Of a stretch of DNA of 35,320 nucleotides, positions 16,173 to 23,868 are shown one piece after another. This stretch comes from JANRKH01 sp964351245 (GTDB lineage: Bacteria; Pseudomonadota; Alphaproteobacteria; Rickettsiales; Rickettsiaceae). Under the pieces are notes generated by a model that did no database searches, had not been told where the DNA came from, and saw only the letters and a list, made by a program, of their open reading frames with translations. A program made the translations under genes and the position numbers. How positions within the stretch are numbered: position 1 is the stretch's first letter; every line of letters begins with the position of its first letter. The stretch lies in the NCBI GenBank assembly GCA_964351245.1, contig CAYGNF010000008.1, positions 1-35,320 of the forward strand. The letters run 5' to 3'.

Positions 16173-17111
16173 TTATAATCTAGATCTACAAAAATCCTCA
16201 ATATCCTTAATAGTACCGGTGGATTCAGCTGTGCACTCAGGGTAGTTAGAGCGAAATAAATGAGATAACACTTTTCCTGGCCCTACTTCAATCACATTCT
16301 GAGATTTAGACTGAATTATAGACATAGTATCGCGCCATAATACTGTGCTAGGAATTTGTCGTACAAGCGCCTCTTTCAAAAATTTCGCATTTTTTGATTC
16401 ATTCAATGAGGTATTGTCGATAATTGATACTTCGCTATCATTCATACTCACCCCATCTAAGAATTCATGCATTTTTATAGCAGCCTCCTCCATTAACTCA
16501 GAGTGGAATGCGCTACTGACTCTTAAGCGAATAGCTCTTATGCCAAGATCTTTGAATTTTGCAATGGCAAATTCTATTGCGCCCTCATGACCGCTAATCA
16601 CTTTTTGAGTATCGCTATTATCATTGGCTATTTGAATCACTCCATATTTTTTTGCATGCGATATGACTTCTGTTAATACTGAATCGGACGCCTTCAAAAT
16701 TGCAGCCATTCCCCCGCTTTGTTTTAACCCAGCCTCTTTCATAAATAAACCTCTTTGACGTAGTATTTTTGCACATTGCGATAGAGAAATACATCCTCCA
16801 GCGCACATAGCAGAATACTGACCCAGTGAATGTCCCGCTGAGATGATGCACATATCTCTATATTTACGCCCGCTCATTTCTTCTATTACTCTAAGAGTTG
16901 CAATGGAAGTAGCCATGATGGCTACTTGGGCATTTTCAGTCTGAGTTAATTCATCATCAGATCCTTCAAACATCAACTGAGATACTTTAAGATCTATTGC
17001 ATCATCTACTTCATCTATGACATTCTTTGCTACGGCAAAATTACGGTACAAATCTTTTCCCATGCCAACAAACTGAGAAGCTTGACCGGGGAATACAAAT
17101 GCTATATTCAT
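16173..17111 (-). CDS. fabD: Malonyl-CoA:ACP transacylase FabD
   Basis: Transfers malonyl groups from CoA to acyl carrier protein for type II fatty acid synthesis in the cytoplasm. The 312 aa protein keeps the catalytic machinery: the FPGQASQ oxyanion motif at 7-13, nucleophile Ser95 in GHSLGQYSA, Arg120 in RQRGLFM, His203 in SSAFHSELM, and the C-terminal GPGKVLSHL. The residue after GHSLG is Gln where most FabD have Glu, a mild variation. It stands alone on the minus strand, separate from other fab genes, and diverges from the lytic transglycosylase gene with only 26 bp between start codons. Identification is firm. Confidence 0.95.
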   Translation of the reverse strand: MNIAFVFPGQASQFVGMGKDLYRNFAVAKNVIDEVDDAIDLKVSQLMFEGSDDELTQTENAQVAIMATSIATLRVIEEMSGRKYRDMCIISAGHSLGQYSAMCAGGCISLSQCAKILRQRGLFMKEAGLKQSGGMAAILKASDSVLTEVISHAKKYGVIQIANDNSDTQKVISGHEGAIEFAIAKFKDLGIRAIRLRVSSAFHSELMEEAAIKMHEFLDGVSMNDSEVSIIDNTSLNESKNAKFLKEALVRQIPSTVLWRDTMSIIQSKSQNVIEVGPGKVLSHLFRSNYPECTAESTGTIKDIEDFCRSRL

Positions 17112-17137
17112 TATCTTCTAACCTATATCTTTGTTTC

Positions 17138-19105
17138 ATGCTCAGGATTATATATACATTTTCTTTTTTTGTAATTTTCTTTTTTGCGCAAAAAGCATGT
17201 GGGCACAAAGATATTGCAGATCTTAGTACTATTGCCAGCGAATATGATCGTAAGAATTATACTAAAGCAGCGTCACTATCTAATCATCATCCTTATAGAT
17301 ACCTTCACAGATATTTAAAATACTGTGAATTGCTAGATCAGAATAATAATTCATCTTTTGAGACAATATCTCATTTTCTGCTTGCAAGCCCAGGTATATC
17401 AGAAAAAAATGCATTAATAGAAAAAATGGAAAGGAGAATAACTCAATCCACTAGTAAAAATGCTATTATAAAATGGTTTACTCATAATAAGCCCCTGACC
17501 CCTAATGGATATATTTACTACTATAAGGCGGCGTTAGGTAAAATCAAAAATCAAGATGCGTGTAATAAAATTATAAGAAATGCATGGATCTTTGGCAATA
17601 TGAGTAAAGAAGATTCTAGGAATTTTTATACAAAGCATAAAGAAATCCTTAGAACAGAAGATCATGTAGATAAGATTTCTGGACTTTTATGGCAAAAAAA
17701 AGTGGGTGAAGCAAAAGCGCTTTTACATCTAGTGCATGAAGATTACAAAAAAGCATTCAGAGCCTGGATAAGTGCTATTAAGGGTGATGTTGAAACAGAG
17801 AGATTATTTCACGAGGTAAGAGGTAGTTACAAATATATATCAGGCTTGCTATATTCTTATCTTAAGCTACACCAAAAATCTGAACCCTCTGATGAGATTA
17901 TACGTTTATACCTTAGAGCCCCAAGAGATGAAATCCATAATAACCAATGGTGGAAATTAAGGAATTACTTTATTAGAGAGCTTACCTACAAGAAAATGTA
18001 TCGCGATGCATACAAAATTGCCTCCTCGCACAATAATCTTCATAGAGCAGATATTGTAGACGCTGAGTGGCTTGCGGGATGGATAGCTCTAAGGTTAATG
18101 AAAAATCCTGAAATCTCTAAAAAACACTTTAAGATGGTCGCTGATATATCAACAACATGCATCTCAAAAGCAAGAGGTTCCTATTGGCATGCTAGGAGTT
18201 ATGATGAATCTGGAGATCAAGAAACTGCAAGGATCTTGTATCAAAAAGCTGCTAATCATGGACATACATATTATGGGATGCTTGCCTCTCATGAGCTTGG
18301 ATATCAAACTTTACAGCTACCCGTTACTCCGAGTATTACAGATCAAGATAAACATAATTTACAAAAAAATGAATATGCGCAGATAGCTGAATTTTTTAGC
18401 TATACTCAAAATAAAGATAAACTGAAAAAATATGCAAAAGAAGCTTTTATAAAAGCCAAATCTACTGGAGAGATAGCTCTCCTATATAAAAGATTGAGAA
18501 AAAATTTAGATTTGCACTGGAAGGTAGAAATTTCTAAAATCGCCTCTTGGTACGGGTATTGGCATATGCAAGACTCTTTTCCAGCTCCTTATCAAATTCC
18601 CCTAAATGGAATAAATGAGGCTTATGTATATGCAACAATTAGGCAGGAATCTAATTTTGACACCAAGGGTTTGAACGAGACTGGTAGAGAAGATGGATTG
18701 ATGCAAATTATCCCTGCCACAGAAAAAAAACTATGCAAGGAGCTTGGGATTAGATATAAACCAAAAAGAATAACTGAGCCAGGCTATAATATTAAGCTTG
18801 GAACCTACTACTTAAGCAAAGAATTTGCCAAGACTGCCAGTTACATCAAGACTTCGTGTGAATATAATGCAGGGCCCGTTTCTAACTCCTGGAGTGAAAG
18901 ATTTGGGGACCCTTCTTCTATAGATCTAAAAGGAGTGATAGATTGGATTGAATTAATACCATTTCATGTTACCAGAACTTATGTGCAGCGAGTGATAGAA
19001 AATATGCAGATATATAGATATGTGATTCAAAAAAGCAATAAACTTGTTATAGCACAAGATTTAACATGCGGTACTTCTCAAAATACTGTCAGTGCTTTTG
19101 ATTAG
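17138..19105 (+). CDS. slt: Soluble lytic murein transglycosylase (Slt-type)
   Basis: Cleaves the MurNAc-GlcNAc bond of peptidoglycan in the periplasm, forming 1,6-anhydro ends. I start it at the ATG at 17138 (655 aa) because this gives a signal peptide (MLRIIYTFSFFVIFFFAQKA) and removes overlap with the divergent fabD; the frame is open from 17027. A long alpha-superhelical ring domain takes up most of the length. The catalytic GH23 domain is C-terminal: Glu504 in ATIRQESNFD, then GREDGLMQIIPAT, GTYYLSKEF and EYNAGP. E. coli Slt70 is 645 aa, so it is full length. Together with the M23 peptidase, lysC and ftsZ it implies that peptidoglycan is at least partly made and remodelled. Confidence 0.93.
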   Translation: MLRIIYTFSFFVIFFFAQKACGHKDIADLSTIASEYDRKNYTKAASLSNHHPYRYLHRYLKYCELLDQNNNSSFETISHFLLASPGISEKNALIEKMERRITQSTSKNAIIKWFTHNKPLTPNGYIYYYKAALGKIKNQDACNKIIRNAWIFGNMSKEDSRNFYTKHKEILRTEDHVDKISGLLWQKKVGEAKALLHLVHEDYKKAFRAWISAIKGDVETERLFHEVRGSYKYISGLLYSYLKLHQKSEPSDEIIRLYLRAPRDEIHNNQWWKLRNYFIRELTYKKMYRDAYKIASSHNNLHRADIVDAEWLAGWIALRLMKNPEISKKHFKMVADISTTCISKARGSYWHARSYDESGDQETARILYQKAANHGHTYYGMLASHELGYQTLQLPVTPSITDQDKHNLQKNEYAQIAEFFSYTQNKDKLKKYAKEAFIKAKSTGEIALLYKRLRKNLDLHWKVEISKIASWYGYWHMQDSFPAPYQIPLNGINEAYVYATIRQESNFDTKGLNETGREDGLMQIIPATEKKLCKELGIRYKPKRITEPGYNIKLGTYYLSKEFAKTASYIKTSCEYNAGPVSNSWSERFGDPSSIDLKGVIDWIELIPFHVTRTYVQRVIENMQIYRYVIQKSNKLVIAQDLTCGTSQNTVSAFD

Positions 19106-19120
19106 ATTTTGAGAGGCGGA

Positions 19121-19148
19121 TTGACATTATCTAAAATTGGTATATAGT
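19121..19148 (+). promoter_or_regulatory. Near-consensus sigma70 promoter of rpsB-tsf
   Basis: A perfect -35 TTGACA (19121-19126), 16 bp spacer and TATAGT -10 (19143-19148). This predicts a 5' leader of about 105 nt before rpsB, containing a small TGCC...GGCA hairpin (about 19157-19170) that could take part in autoregulation. It is the best promoter match in the window. Confidence 0.8.
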
Positions 19149-19261
19149 TTCCAGTGTGCCTGCAGAGGCATGAATATACACGCGTTAGCACAATAATTGT
19201 TAGTGAGCATATTTGCTTGGCAAAATCTACCGCGGAAGAATAACTAACGAATGGAAATAAA

Positions 19262-20152
19262 ATGACAAAAATCCCTAAGATATTAATAACTGACATGCTA
19301 GATTCTGGCGTCCACTTCGGACACAAAGCTTCTAGATGGAACCCTAAAATGGCATCTTATATATACGGCATCAAAGATGATGTCCATATCATTGACTTGC
19401 AAAAAACTGCAAGTTTAATGAAAGAGGCTCTCAATGCTGTTTATGAAGTTGTGAAAAACAATGGCAAAGTTTTATTTGTTGGCACAAAAGTTCAGGCATC
19501 TAGCTTAATCTCGGAATATGCACAAAAATGCGGTCAATATTACGTGAACCACAGGTGGTTAGGAGGTATGCTAACAAACTGGCCCACTATACATAAATCG
19601 ATAAAAAAACTAGAAGAATTAGAGAAAATTATCCAAGAAGAATCTGTAGAACCTACGCTGACAAAAAAAGAATTGCTCGATATTACAAGAAAATGCGAAA
19701 AACTTGAAAAATCACTTGGGGGCATAAGAAGCCTAGGCGGCAAACCCGATATGATCTTTATTATTGATACAAATAGAGAGCATTTAGCAATTAAAGAGGC
19801 AGTAAAACTCGGCGTTCCTATAGTAGCAGTTGTGGATACGAACTCCAATCCAGATAATATACAATATCTTATTCCAGGTAATGATGATGCTATTAGATCT
19901 ATAAGATTTTATTGTGAATTAGTATCAGGAGCTGCTCTTGTTGGTATTGAAGATGCACTTGTGCAATCCGGAGTAGATATCGGCGCTCTTGCTGAATCGC
20001 CTAAACATAGGAATGATTCAAGCGATACAGGTGTCACAAAACTTAAAACACAAAAAAAAGTTAGTCAGCACCAGGCTATAAATTCAGAAGCATCGGATGA
20101 ATTTATTAAATCTATTAAAAATATTTCGTCCTCAAAAATAGATACAAAATAG
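19262..20152 (+). CDS. rpsB: 30S ribosomal protein S2
   Basis: Structural protein of the small ribosomal subunit, bound late in assembly near S1. The 296 aa product has the S2 signatures: LLDSGVHFGHKASRWNPKM-like N-terminus (DMLDSGVHFGHK at 12-23), NHRWLGGMLTNW near residue 95, DMIFIIDTNREHLAIKEA and GVPIVAVVDTNSNPD, IPGNDDAIRSI. It carries a C-terminal extension beyond the 240 aa E. coli protein, as is common in alphaproteobacteria. GGAAA precedes the ATG. It is followed by tsf after 42 nt, the usual pair, under the strong upstream promoter. Confidence 0.98.
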   Translation: MTKIPKILITDMLDSGVHFGHKASRWNPKMASYIYGIKDDVHIIDLQKTASLMKEALNAVYEVVKNNGKVLFVGTKVQASSLISEYAQKCGQYYVNHRWLGGMLTNWPTIHKSIKKLEELEKIIQEESVEPTLTKKELLDITRKCEKLEKSLGGIRSLGGKPDMIFIIDTNREHLAIKEAVKLGVPIVAVVDTNSNPDNIQYLIPGNDDAIRSIRFYCELVSGAALVGIEDALVQSGVDIGALAESPKHRNDSSDTGVTKLKTQKKVSQHQAINSEASDEFIKSIKNISSSKIDTK

Positions 20153-20194
20153 GCGAATTAACAATAATAACTATAATACAAAACGAATATATAT

Positions 20195-21091
20195 ATGATA
20201 TCAGCAAGTTTAGTAAGAGACCTAAGGGAAAAAACAGGTGTAGGCATGATGGACTGCAAGAAAGCCTTAGTGGAAACGCAAGGGGATTTTGAAAAAGCGG
20301 TTGATTGGCTAAGGGTTAAGGGTCTATCTGCTGCGGCAAAAAAAGCTGATAGAGTGACTGCGGAAGGTCTTACAGCTTTACATATAAAAGATAAATCTGC
20401 TTCTATTATAGAACTTAATTCTGAGACTGATTTTGTTGCTAGAAATGAGCAATTTCAGATCCTTGTGTCAAATATAGCATCTATAGCTCCTAATTGTAAA
20501 AATTTAGACGAACTAAATAACTCCCTGCTTCCTACAGGAAAAAAAGTAAGCGAAGAAGTATCTTCTAGTATTGCTGTGATTGGGGAAAATCTGAGCTTAA
20601 GAAGAGTGGAGACGATAAGCGTCCAAAATGGATTTATTGCATCATATACTCATAATCATGTTGCTACAAATATGGGAAAAATTTCTGTCCTAGTTGCAAT
20701 AGAGTCCGATTCTATTAATGACAAGATCGAATCCTTAGGCAGACAAATTGCAATGCATATTGCTGCATCGAAGCCTTTGGTATTATCGGTTAAAGACTTG
20801 GATCAATCTTTGATTGATAGAGAAAGAGCTATTTTTATTGAGCAGACAAAAGAATCTGGTAAACCGGACTCTGTTATAGAGAAAATGATAGAAGGAAGAA
20901 TTAGGAAATTTTACCAAGAAGTGGTATTAGATGAGCAAATGTTTATTATAGACGGCAAAACTCGTATCGCAGATATATTGCACAATATTTCTCAAGAAAT
21001 TGGATCCGAAGTCAAAATATCCGGCTTTGTAAGATTCGAACTTGGAGAAGGTATAGAAAATCCCAATTTAACTGCGGAAAAAATCGCTTAA
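20195..21091 (+). CDS. tsf: Elongation factor Ts
   Basis: Guanine nucleotide exchange factor that regenerates EF-Tu-GTP. The 298 aa protein begins with the UBA-like domain containing LREKTGVGMMDCKKAL, then the core TDFVARNEQF (about residues 79-88) that contacts the EF-Tu magnesium site, and a C-terminal coiled-coil and core region with MHIAASKPL. Length matches bacterial EF-Ts. It is the second gene of the rpsB operon. The pyrH and frr genes that often follow are absent; an ankyrin gene comes next. AT-rich sequence with a run of seven T lies about 35 nt after the stop and may help termination. Confidence 0.98.
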   Translation: MISASLVRDLREKTGVGMMDCKKALVETQGDFEKAVDWLRVKGLSAAAKKADRVTAEGLTALHIKDKSASIIELNSETDFVARNEQFQILVSNIASIAPNCKNLDELNNSLLPTGKKVSEEVSSSIAVIGENLSLRRVETISVQNGFIASYTHNHVATNMGKISVLVAIESDSINDKIESLGRQIAMHIAASKPLVLSVKDLDQSLIDRERAIFIEQTKESGKPDSVIEKMIEGRIRKFYQEVVLDEQMFIIDGKTRIADILHNISQEIGSEVKISGFVRFELGEGIENPNLTAEKIA

Positions 21092-21210
21092 ATCGCCTTC
21101 CATATTATAATATTTATAAATAATAATAATTTTTTTAATTATTTGCTCTTTAGCATTTGTAAATAGTAATCTTTTTGCACGCGACAAGCCTTTTACTCCA
21201 TCAAAACCGC

Positions 21211-21239
21211 TTGACATTACCCTGATGCATCAATAGTTT
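21211..21239 (+). promoter_or_regulatory. Possible promoter of the small ankyrin gene
   Basis: Perfect TTGACA at 21211-21216, 17 bp spacer, and a weak TAGTTT -10 (21234-21239), about 42 nt before ATG. The -35 is strong and the -10 poor, so an activator might be needed. Separate transcription from tsf is likely. Confidence 0.4.
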
Positions 21240-21280
21240 TATGTTATAAGCATAAATGAAATTTAAATAAGATACTATTC

Positions 21281-21877
21281 ATGAGTAAAAACATTAATTC
21301 AGATACTATGTCAAGAGATAATCTTACTGCGCAAGAGCTGGGAGTAGAGCTACTTAGAGCAATAACTACAAGAGAGTCTGTAGAATCTATCATAAATCTT
21401 ATAAAGCTCGGTGCTGATGTAAATGCTCGGGATGCTCCTGGTCGGAGCCCGCTATATTTTGCTTGCTCTTATAATAATACTGAGATTGCAACTNNNNNNN
21501 NNNNNNNNNNNNNNNNNNNNNNNNNNNNNNNNNNNNNNNNNNNNNNNNNNNNNNNNNNNNNNNNNNNNNNNNNNNNNNNNNNNNNNNNNNNNNATACTGA
21601 GATTGCAACTCGCCTTATCGAGCATGGTGCTGATGTAGATTTATCCTTACTAAAAGCTTTTGTAAGAAATAATGAGATAAATCAAATTAATTCAATAATG
21701 AACAATCCAGATCGGGAGCATGCTACTCTTCACATACATGAAGATAGAAATAATACACAAATATTAGATCTACTACATTTCCCTAGCGAATTTGATGGGT
21801 CTATAGAGTTGATAGGCACTGATGGTAATAATATAGAGTTACATTTTGATGCAGGACTAGGATACTTGATGAAATAG
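21281..21877 (+). CDS. Small ankyrin-repeat protein (interrupted by an N-gap)
   Basis: The coding sequence carries 100 N at 21494-21593. The 17 bp before the gap (21477-21493) are repeated exactly after it (21594-21610). Removing the N run and one copy deletes 39 codons in frame and leaves a 159 aa protein. In it a normal ankyrin repeat spans the join: R-S-P-L-Y-F-A-C-S-Y-N-N-T-E-I-A-T then RLIEHGADVD. A preceding repeat ends in LIKLGADVNARD. After the repeats comes a short unrecognised C-terminal domain, with an alternating pattern (SIELIG, NIELHF). No signal peptide is seen. Ankyrin proteins in intracellular bacteria are often secreted effectors; here that is only inference. It shares the first five residues MSKNI with the larger ankyrin protein at 28.6 kb. 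Confidence 0.8.
   Translation: MSKNINSDTMSRDNLTAQELGVELLRAITTRESVESIINLIKLGADVNARDAPGRSPLYFACSYNNTEIATXXXXXXXXXXXXXXXXXXXXXXXXXXXXXXXXXXTEIATRLIEHGADVDLSLLKAFVRNNEINQINSIMNNPDREHATLHIHEDRNNTQILDLLHFPSEFDGSIELIGTDGNNIELHFDAGLGYLMK
21477..21610. repeat. 17-bp direct repeat flanking an N-gap (likely unjoined contig overlap)
   Basis: Copies at 21477-21493 and 21594-21610 are identical, separated by exactly 100 N (21494-21593). Collapsing them gives an uninterrupted ankyrin repeat of canonical length, which argues that no sequence is missing. Confidence 0.75.
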
Positions 21878-21967
21878 ATTTATATGTAGTGTTAAATACT
21901 TACCGCTTCCCCCTACTTCTGCCCTTTTTTCAAAGGTAACGGGGATAACTAGTATAGATGTTTCTTG

Positions 21968-22344
21968 TATTGCAAAGGTAGCAGTAAGCCGGATCCTGTA
22001 CGCCTAAGCGTGGTGATGATTTATCTCGTCTTGATGTTACCATCAAAATCTAGCGATCTACCCGCGCATCTAGAAACAGCAAAATTTCCCTATATTGCAA
22101 TAATATAAACGATACGCCTATTTGACCTTGCTTCTGGCGGGGTTTACCATGCCTTTTTTGTCGCCAAAAAAGCGGTGCGCTCTTACCGCACCTTTTCACC
22201 CTTACTTCTTAAATAGAAGCGGTATATTTTCTGTGGCACTTTCCTTAAGGTTTCCCTCACTGGGTGTTACCCAGCACCATTTTACTGTGAAGTCCGGACT
22301 TTCCTCGGCTTTTATTAAGCCGCCATCACCTTGCTACCTTAGCA
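21968..22344 (-). ncRNA. rnpB: RNase P RNA (bacterial type A)
   Basis: Catalytic RNA that matures the 5' ends of tRNAs. On the minus strand it contains the universal 5' core GAGGAAAGTCCGGACT and, near the 3' end, ACAGGATCCGGCTTACTG, which together form P4. The ends pair as P1: GCTAAGGTAGCA near the 5' end with TGCTACCTTTGC near the 3' end, 11 of 12 positions paired. Internal hairpins such as GCTGGGTAACACCCAG and the GGTGCGG...CCGCACC type arms fit the type A structure. Length is about 377 nt, in the usual range. Ends are estimated from P1 and the promoter. An ORF on the opposite strand is incidental. Confidence 0.95.
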
Positions 22345-22349
22345 AGTTT

Positions 22350-22377
22350 ATTATACTGGAATGGGACGAAAATTCAA
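22350..22377 (-). promoter_or_regulatory. Promoter of rnpB
   Basis: On the minus strand TTGAAT (22372-22377), a 16 bp spacer and a perfect TATAAT (22350-22355) place the start of transcription at about 22343-22344, exactly where the P1 helix of the RNA begins. Confidence 0.75.
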
Positions 22378-22488
22378 TAGAATTAAGGGAAAATATTACT
22401 AAGCTTCTGGACAACACAGGTAGATTACTTAAGTAACCCTGATGTACAAATTGTAAAACAGAGTTGCCTGTGTTTCGGGGGAATGGAT

Positions 22489-22701
22489 CTAGAGTCTGTT
22501 AGACTTAATCATTTTAGTTTTAAGATCATCCCATGCGTAGTGAGTATTAACAGTCTTTACTTCTGTAACTATTATATCTCCATTGGGCATCTGCACAACA
22601 TCGCAACCATTTTTCAAAGATTCAGTAATAATAGGAGTGACCTTGCATATATACTTCATATTGGTTAGTATATCATTTGTGTTTTCTTGAATTTCTTTCA
22701 T
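22489..22701 (-). CDS. Small protein of unknown function, 70 aa
   Basis: An isolated minus-strand frame between rnpB and the SbtA-like gene. The product has a protein-like composition with a helical N-terminal part (EIQENTNDILTNMKYI) and a beta-hairpin-like GDIIVTEVKTV at 42-52. It has two cysteines and no signal peptide or membrane segment. It reminds me of short conserved rickettsial proteins of the DUF2671 type, but I cannot confirm that from memory. No strong ribosome binding site is visible before the ATG. It is probably real because nothing else occupies the strand and the residue pattern looks structured. Confidence 0.5.
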   Translation of the reverse strand: MKEIQENTNDILTNMKYICKVTPIITESLKNGCDVVQMPNGDIIVTEVKTVNTHYAWDDLKTKMIKSNRL

Positions 22702-22802
22702 ATGAACTAACTATATTAAATTTATAACATGGACTATTATATCTCAAAAACAAAGAAAAGGCAATATTAAATTTATAAATATATCAGTATGTATAAAAAA
22801 TT

Positions 22803-23777
22803 TTAGAGAAAAATACTCGCTACAAGATAATAGAGCGGTATTCCAAATAATATATTAAATGGAAATGTAACACCGAGGCTTGTAGGTAGATAAATAGAGG
22901 AATTAGCCTCGGGTAATGCAAGCCTCATAGCAGCAGGCACAGCAATATATGAACTACTAGCCATTAAAGTCATAAATAATACTCCATCAGCTTTACTAAG
23001 TCCAATGCAATATGAAATAGCAAGGCCTAATAAAGCGCTTGTTAAAGGCATATAAATACCGTACGCAATAACAGAATAAGTAATAGAATTTAAGCTTTGC
23101 ATATTCCTTGTAACAATTAGACCAAGATCTAGCATAAACATACATAAAATTCCTTGAAATGGATCCACTAAAAATGGCGCCACTTTCTCAAGCCCAGGTA
23201 CTCCAGAAACAAACCCGACAAAAAAAGAGCCTAGAATAAGCAGCACAGATCCATTTGCAAAAATTTCTGTAGCTAGCCTCCACTCCTCCTTGGAGTGAAT
23301 ATTGGTTTCGGGGGCAAACTTATGGGCTAAAAATAAGCCAGACAAAATTGCTGGCGCTTCCATTAATGCAAGAATAGAAGACATATACCCAGAATACTGC
23401 TCTTGGTTTAGGATGAGAAAATTTACAGCAGCTGCAAATGTAACGATACTTACTGAGCCATAATGAGCAGATAGTGCAGCTGAAGTTGGTTTATCTAAAG
23501 AGGTAGTATTGCATAATAAATAAAATCCTAAAAATGGCAGCAGAAAGCTCATTGCAATACCGCATATTATAGTCATCAGTATGTGAGTAGAGAAATGTTC
23601 TATAGTGCATACAGATACACCTCCATTAAAACCGATAGACATCATGATATATATAGCAAGATACCTACCCATACTATCGGGCACAGTAAGGTCCGACTTC
23701 AAAAAACCAGCAAAAGCACCTAGGAGAAAAAATAAAACGCCTGGAGAAAGTGCATTTTGTGCAAAAATCTCAAACAA
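22803..23777 (-). CDS. SbtA-type sodium-dependent bicarbonate transporter family permease
   Basis: A 324 aa integral membrane protein with about ten hydrophobic segments. It carries the SbtA-family hallmarks SAHYGSVSIVTFAAA in the middle and MLALPEANSSIY-like (RLALPEANSSIYLP) followed by SLGVTFPFNI at the C-terminus. Cyanobacterial SbtA imports bicarbonate with sodium. Homologues in other bacteria have unproven substrates, so bicarbonate or another small anion is inference. The frame begins with TTG, preceded by GAGG at the right distance, and no in-frame ATG lies upstream. It is on the same strand as uvrC but 91 nt away. No SbtB-type PII partner is visible next to it. Confidence 0.85.
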   Translation of the reverse strand: MFEIFAQNALSPGVLFFLLGAFAGFLKSDLTVPDSMGRYLAIYIMMSIGFNGGVSVCTIEHFSTHILMTIICGIAMSFLLPFLGFYLLCNTTSLDKPTSAALSAHYGSVSIVTFAAAVNFLILNQEQYSGYMSSILALMEAPAILSGLFLAHKFAPETNIHSKEEWRLATEIFANGSVLLILGSFFVGFVSGVPGLEKVAPFLVDPFQGILCMFMLDLGLIVTRNMQSLNSITYSVIAYGIYMPLTSALLGLAISYCIGLSKADGVLFMTLMASSSYIAVPAAMRLALPEANSSIYLPTSLGVTFPFNILFGIPLYYLVASIFL

Positions 23778-23868
23778 TGAAGCCTCGATATTTTGGATGA
23801 ATATACCATTTCATATGATAATTGCGATAGATTGTCAAGGATAGATCGATTGTTCATCCTTGTGACTA

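Noticed and set aside
22122..22436. 104 aa plus-strand ORF
   Set aside because: It lies antisense across the RNase P RNA gene and its promoter; the sequence is constrained by RNA structure and the ORF has no ribosome binding site or protein-like pattern.
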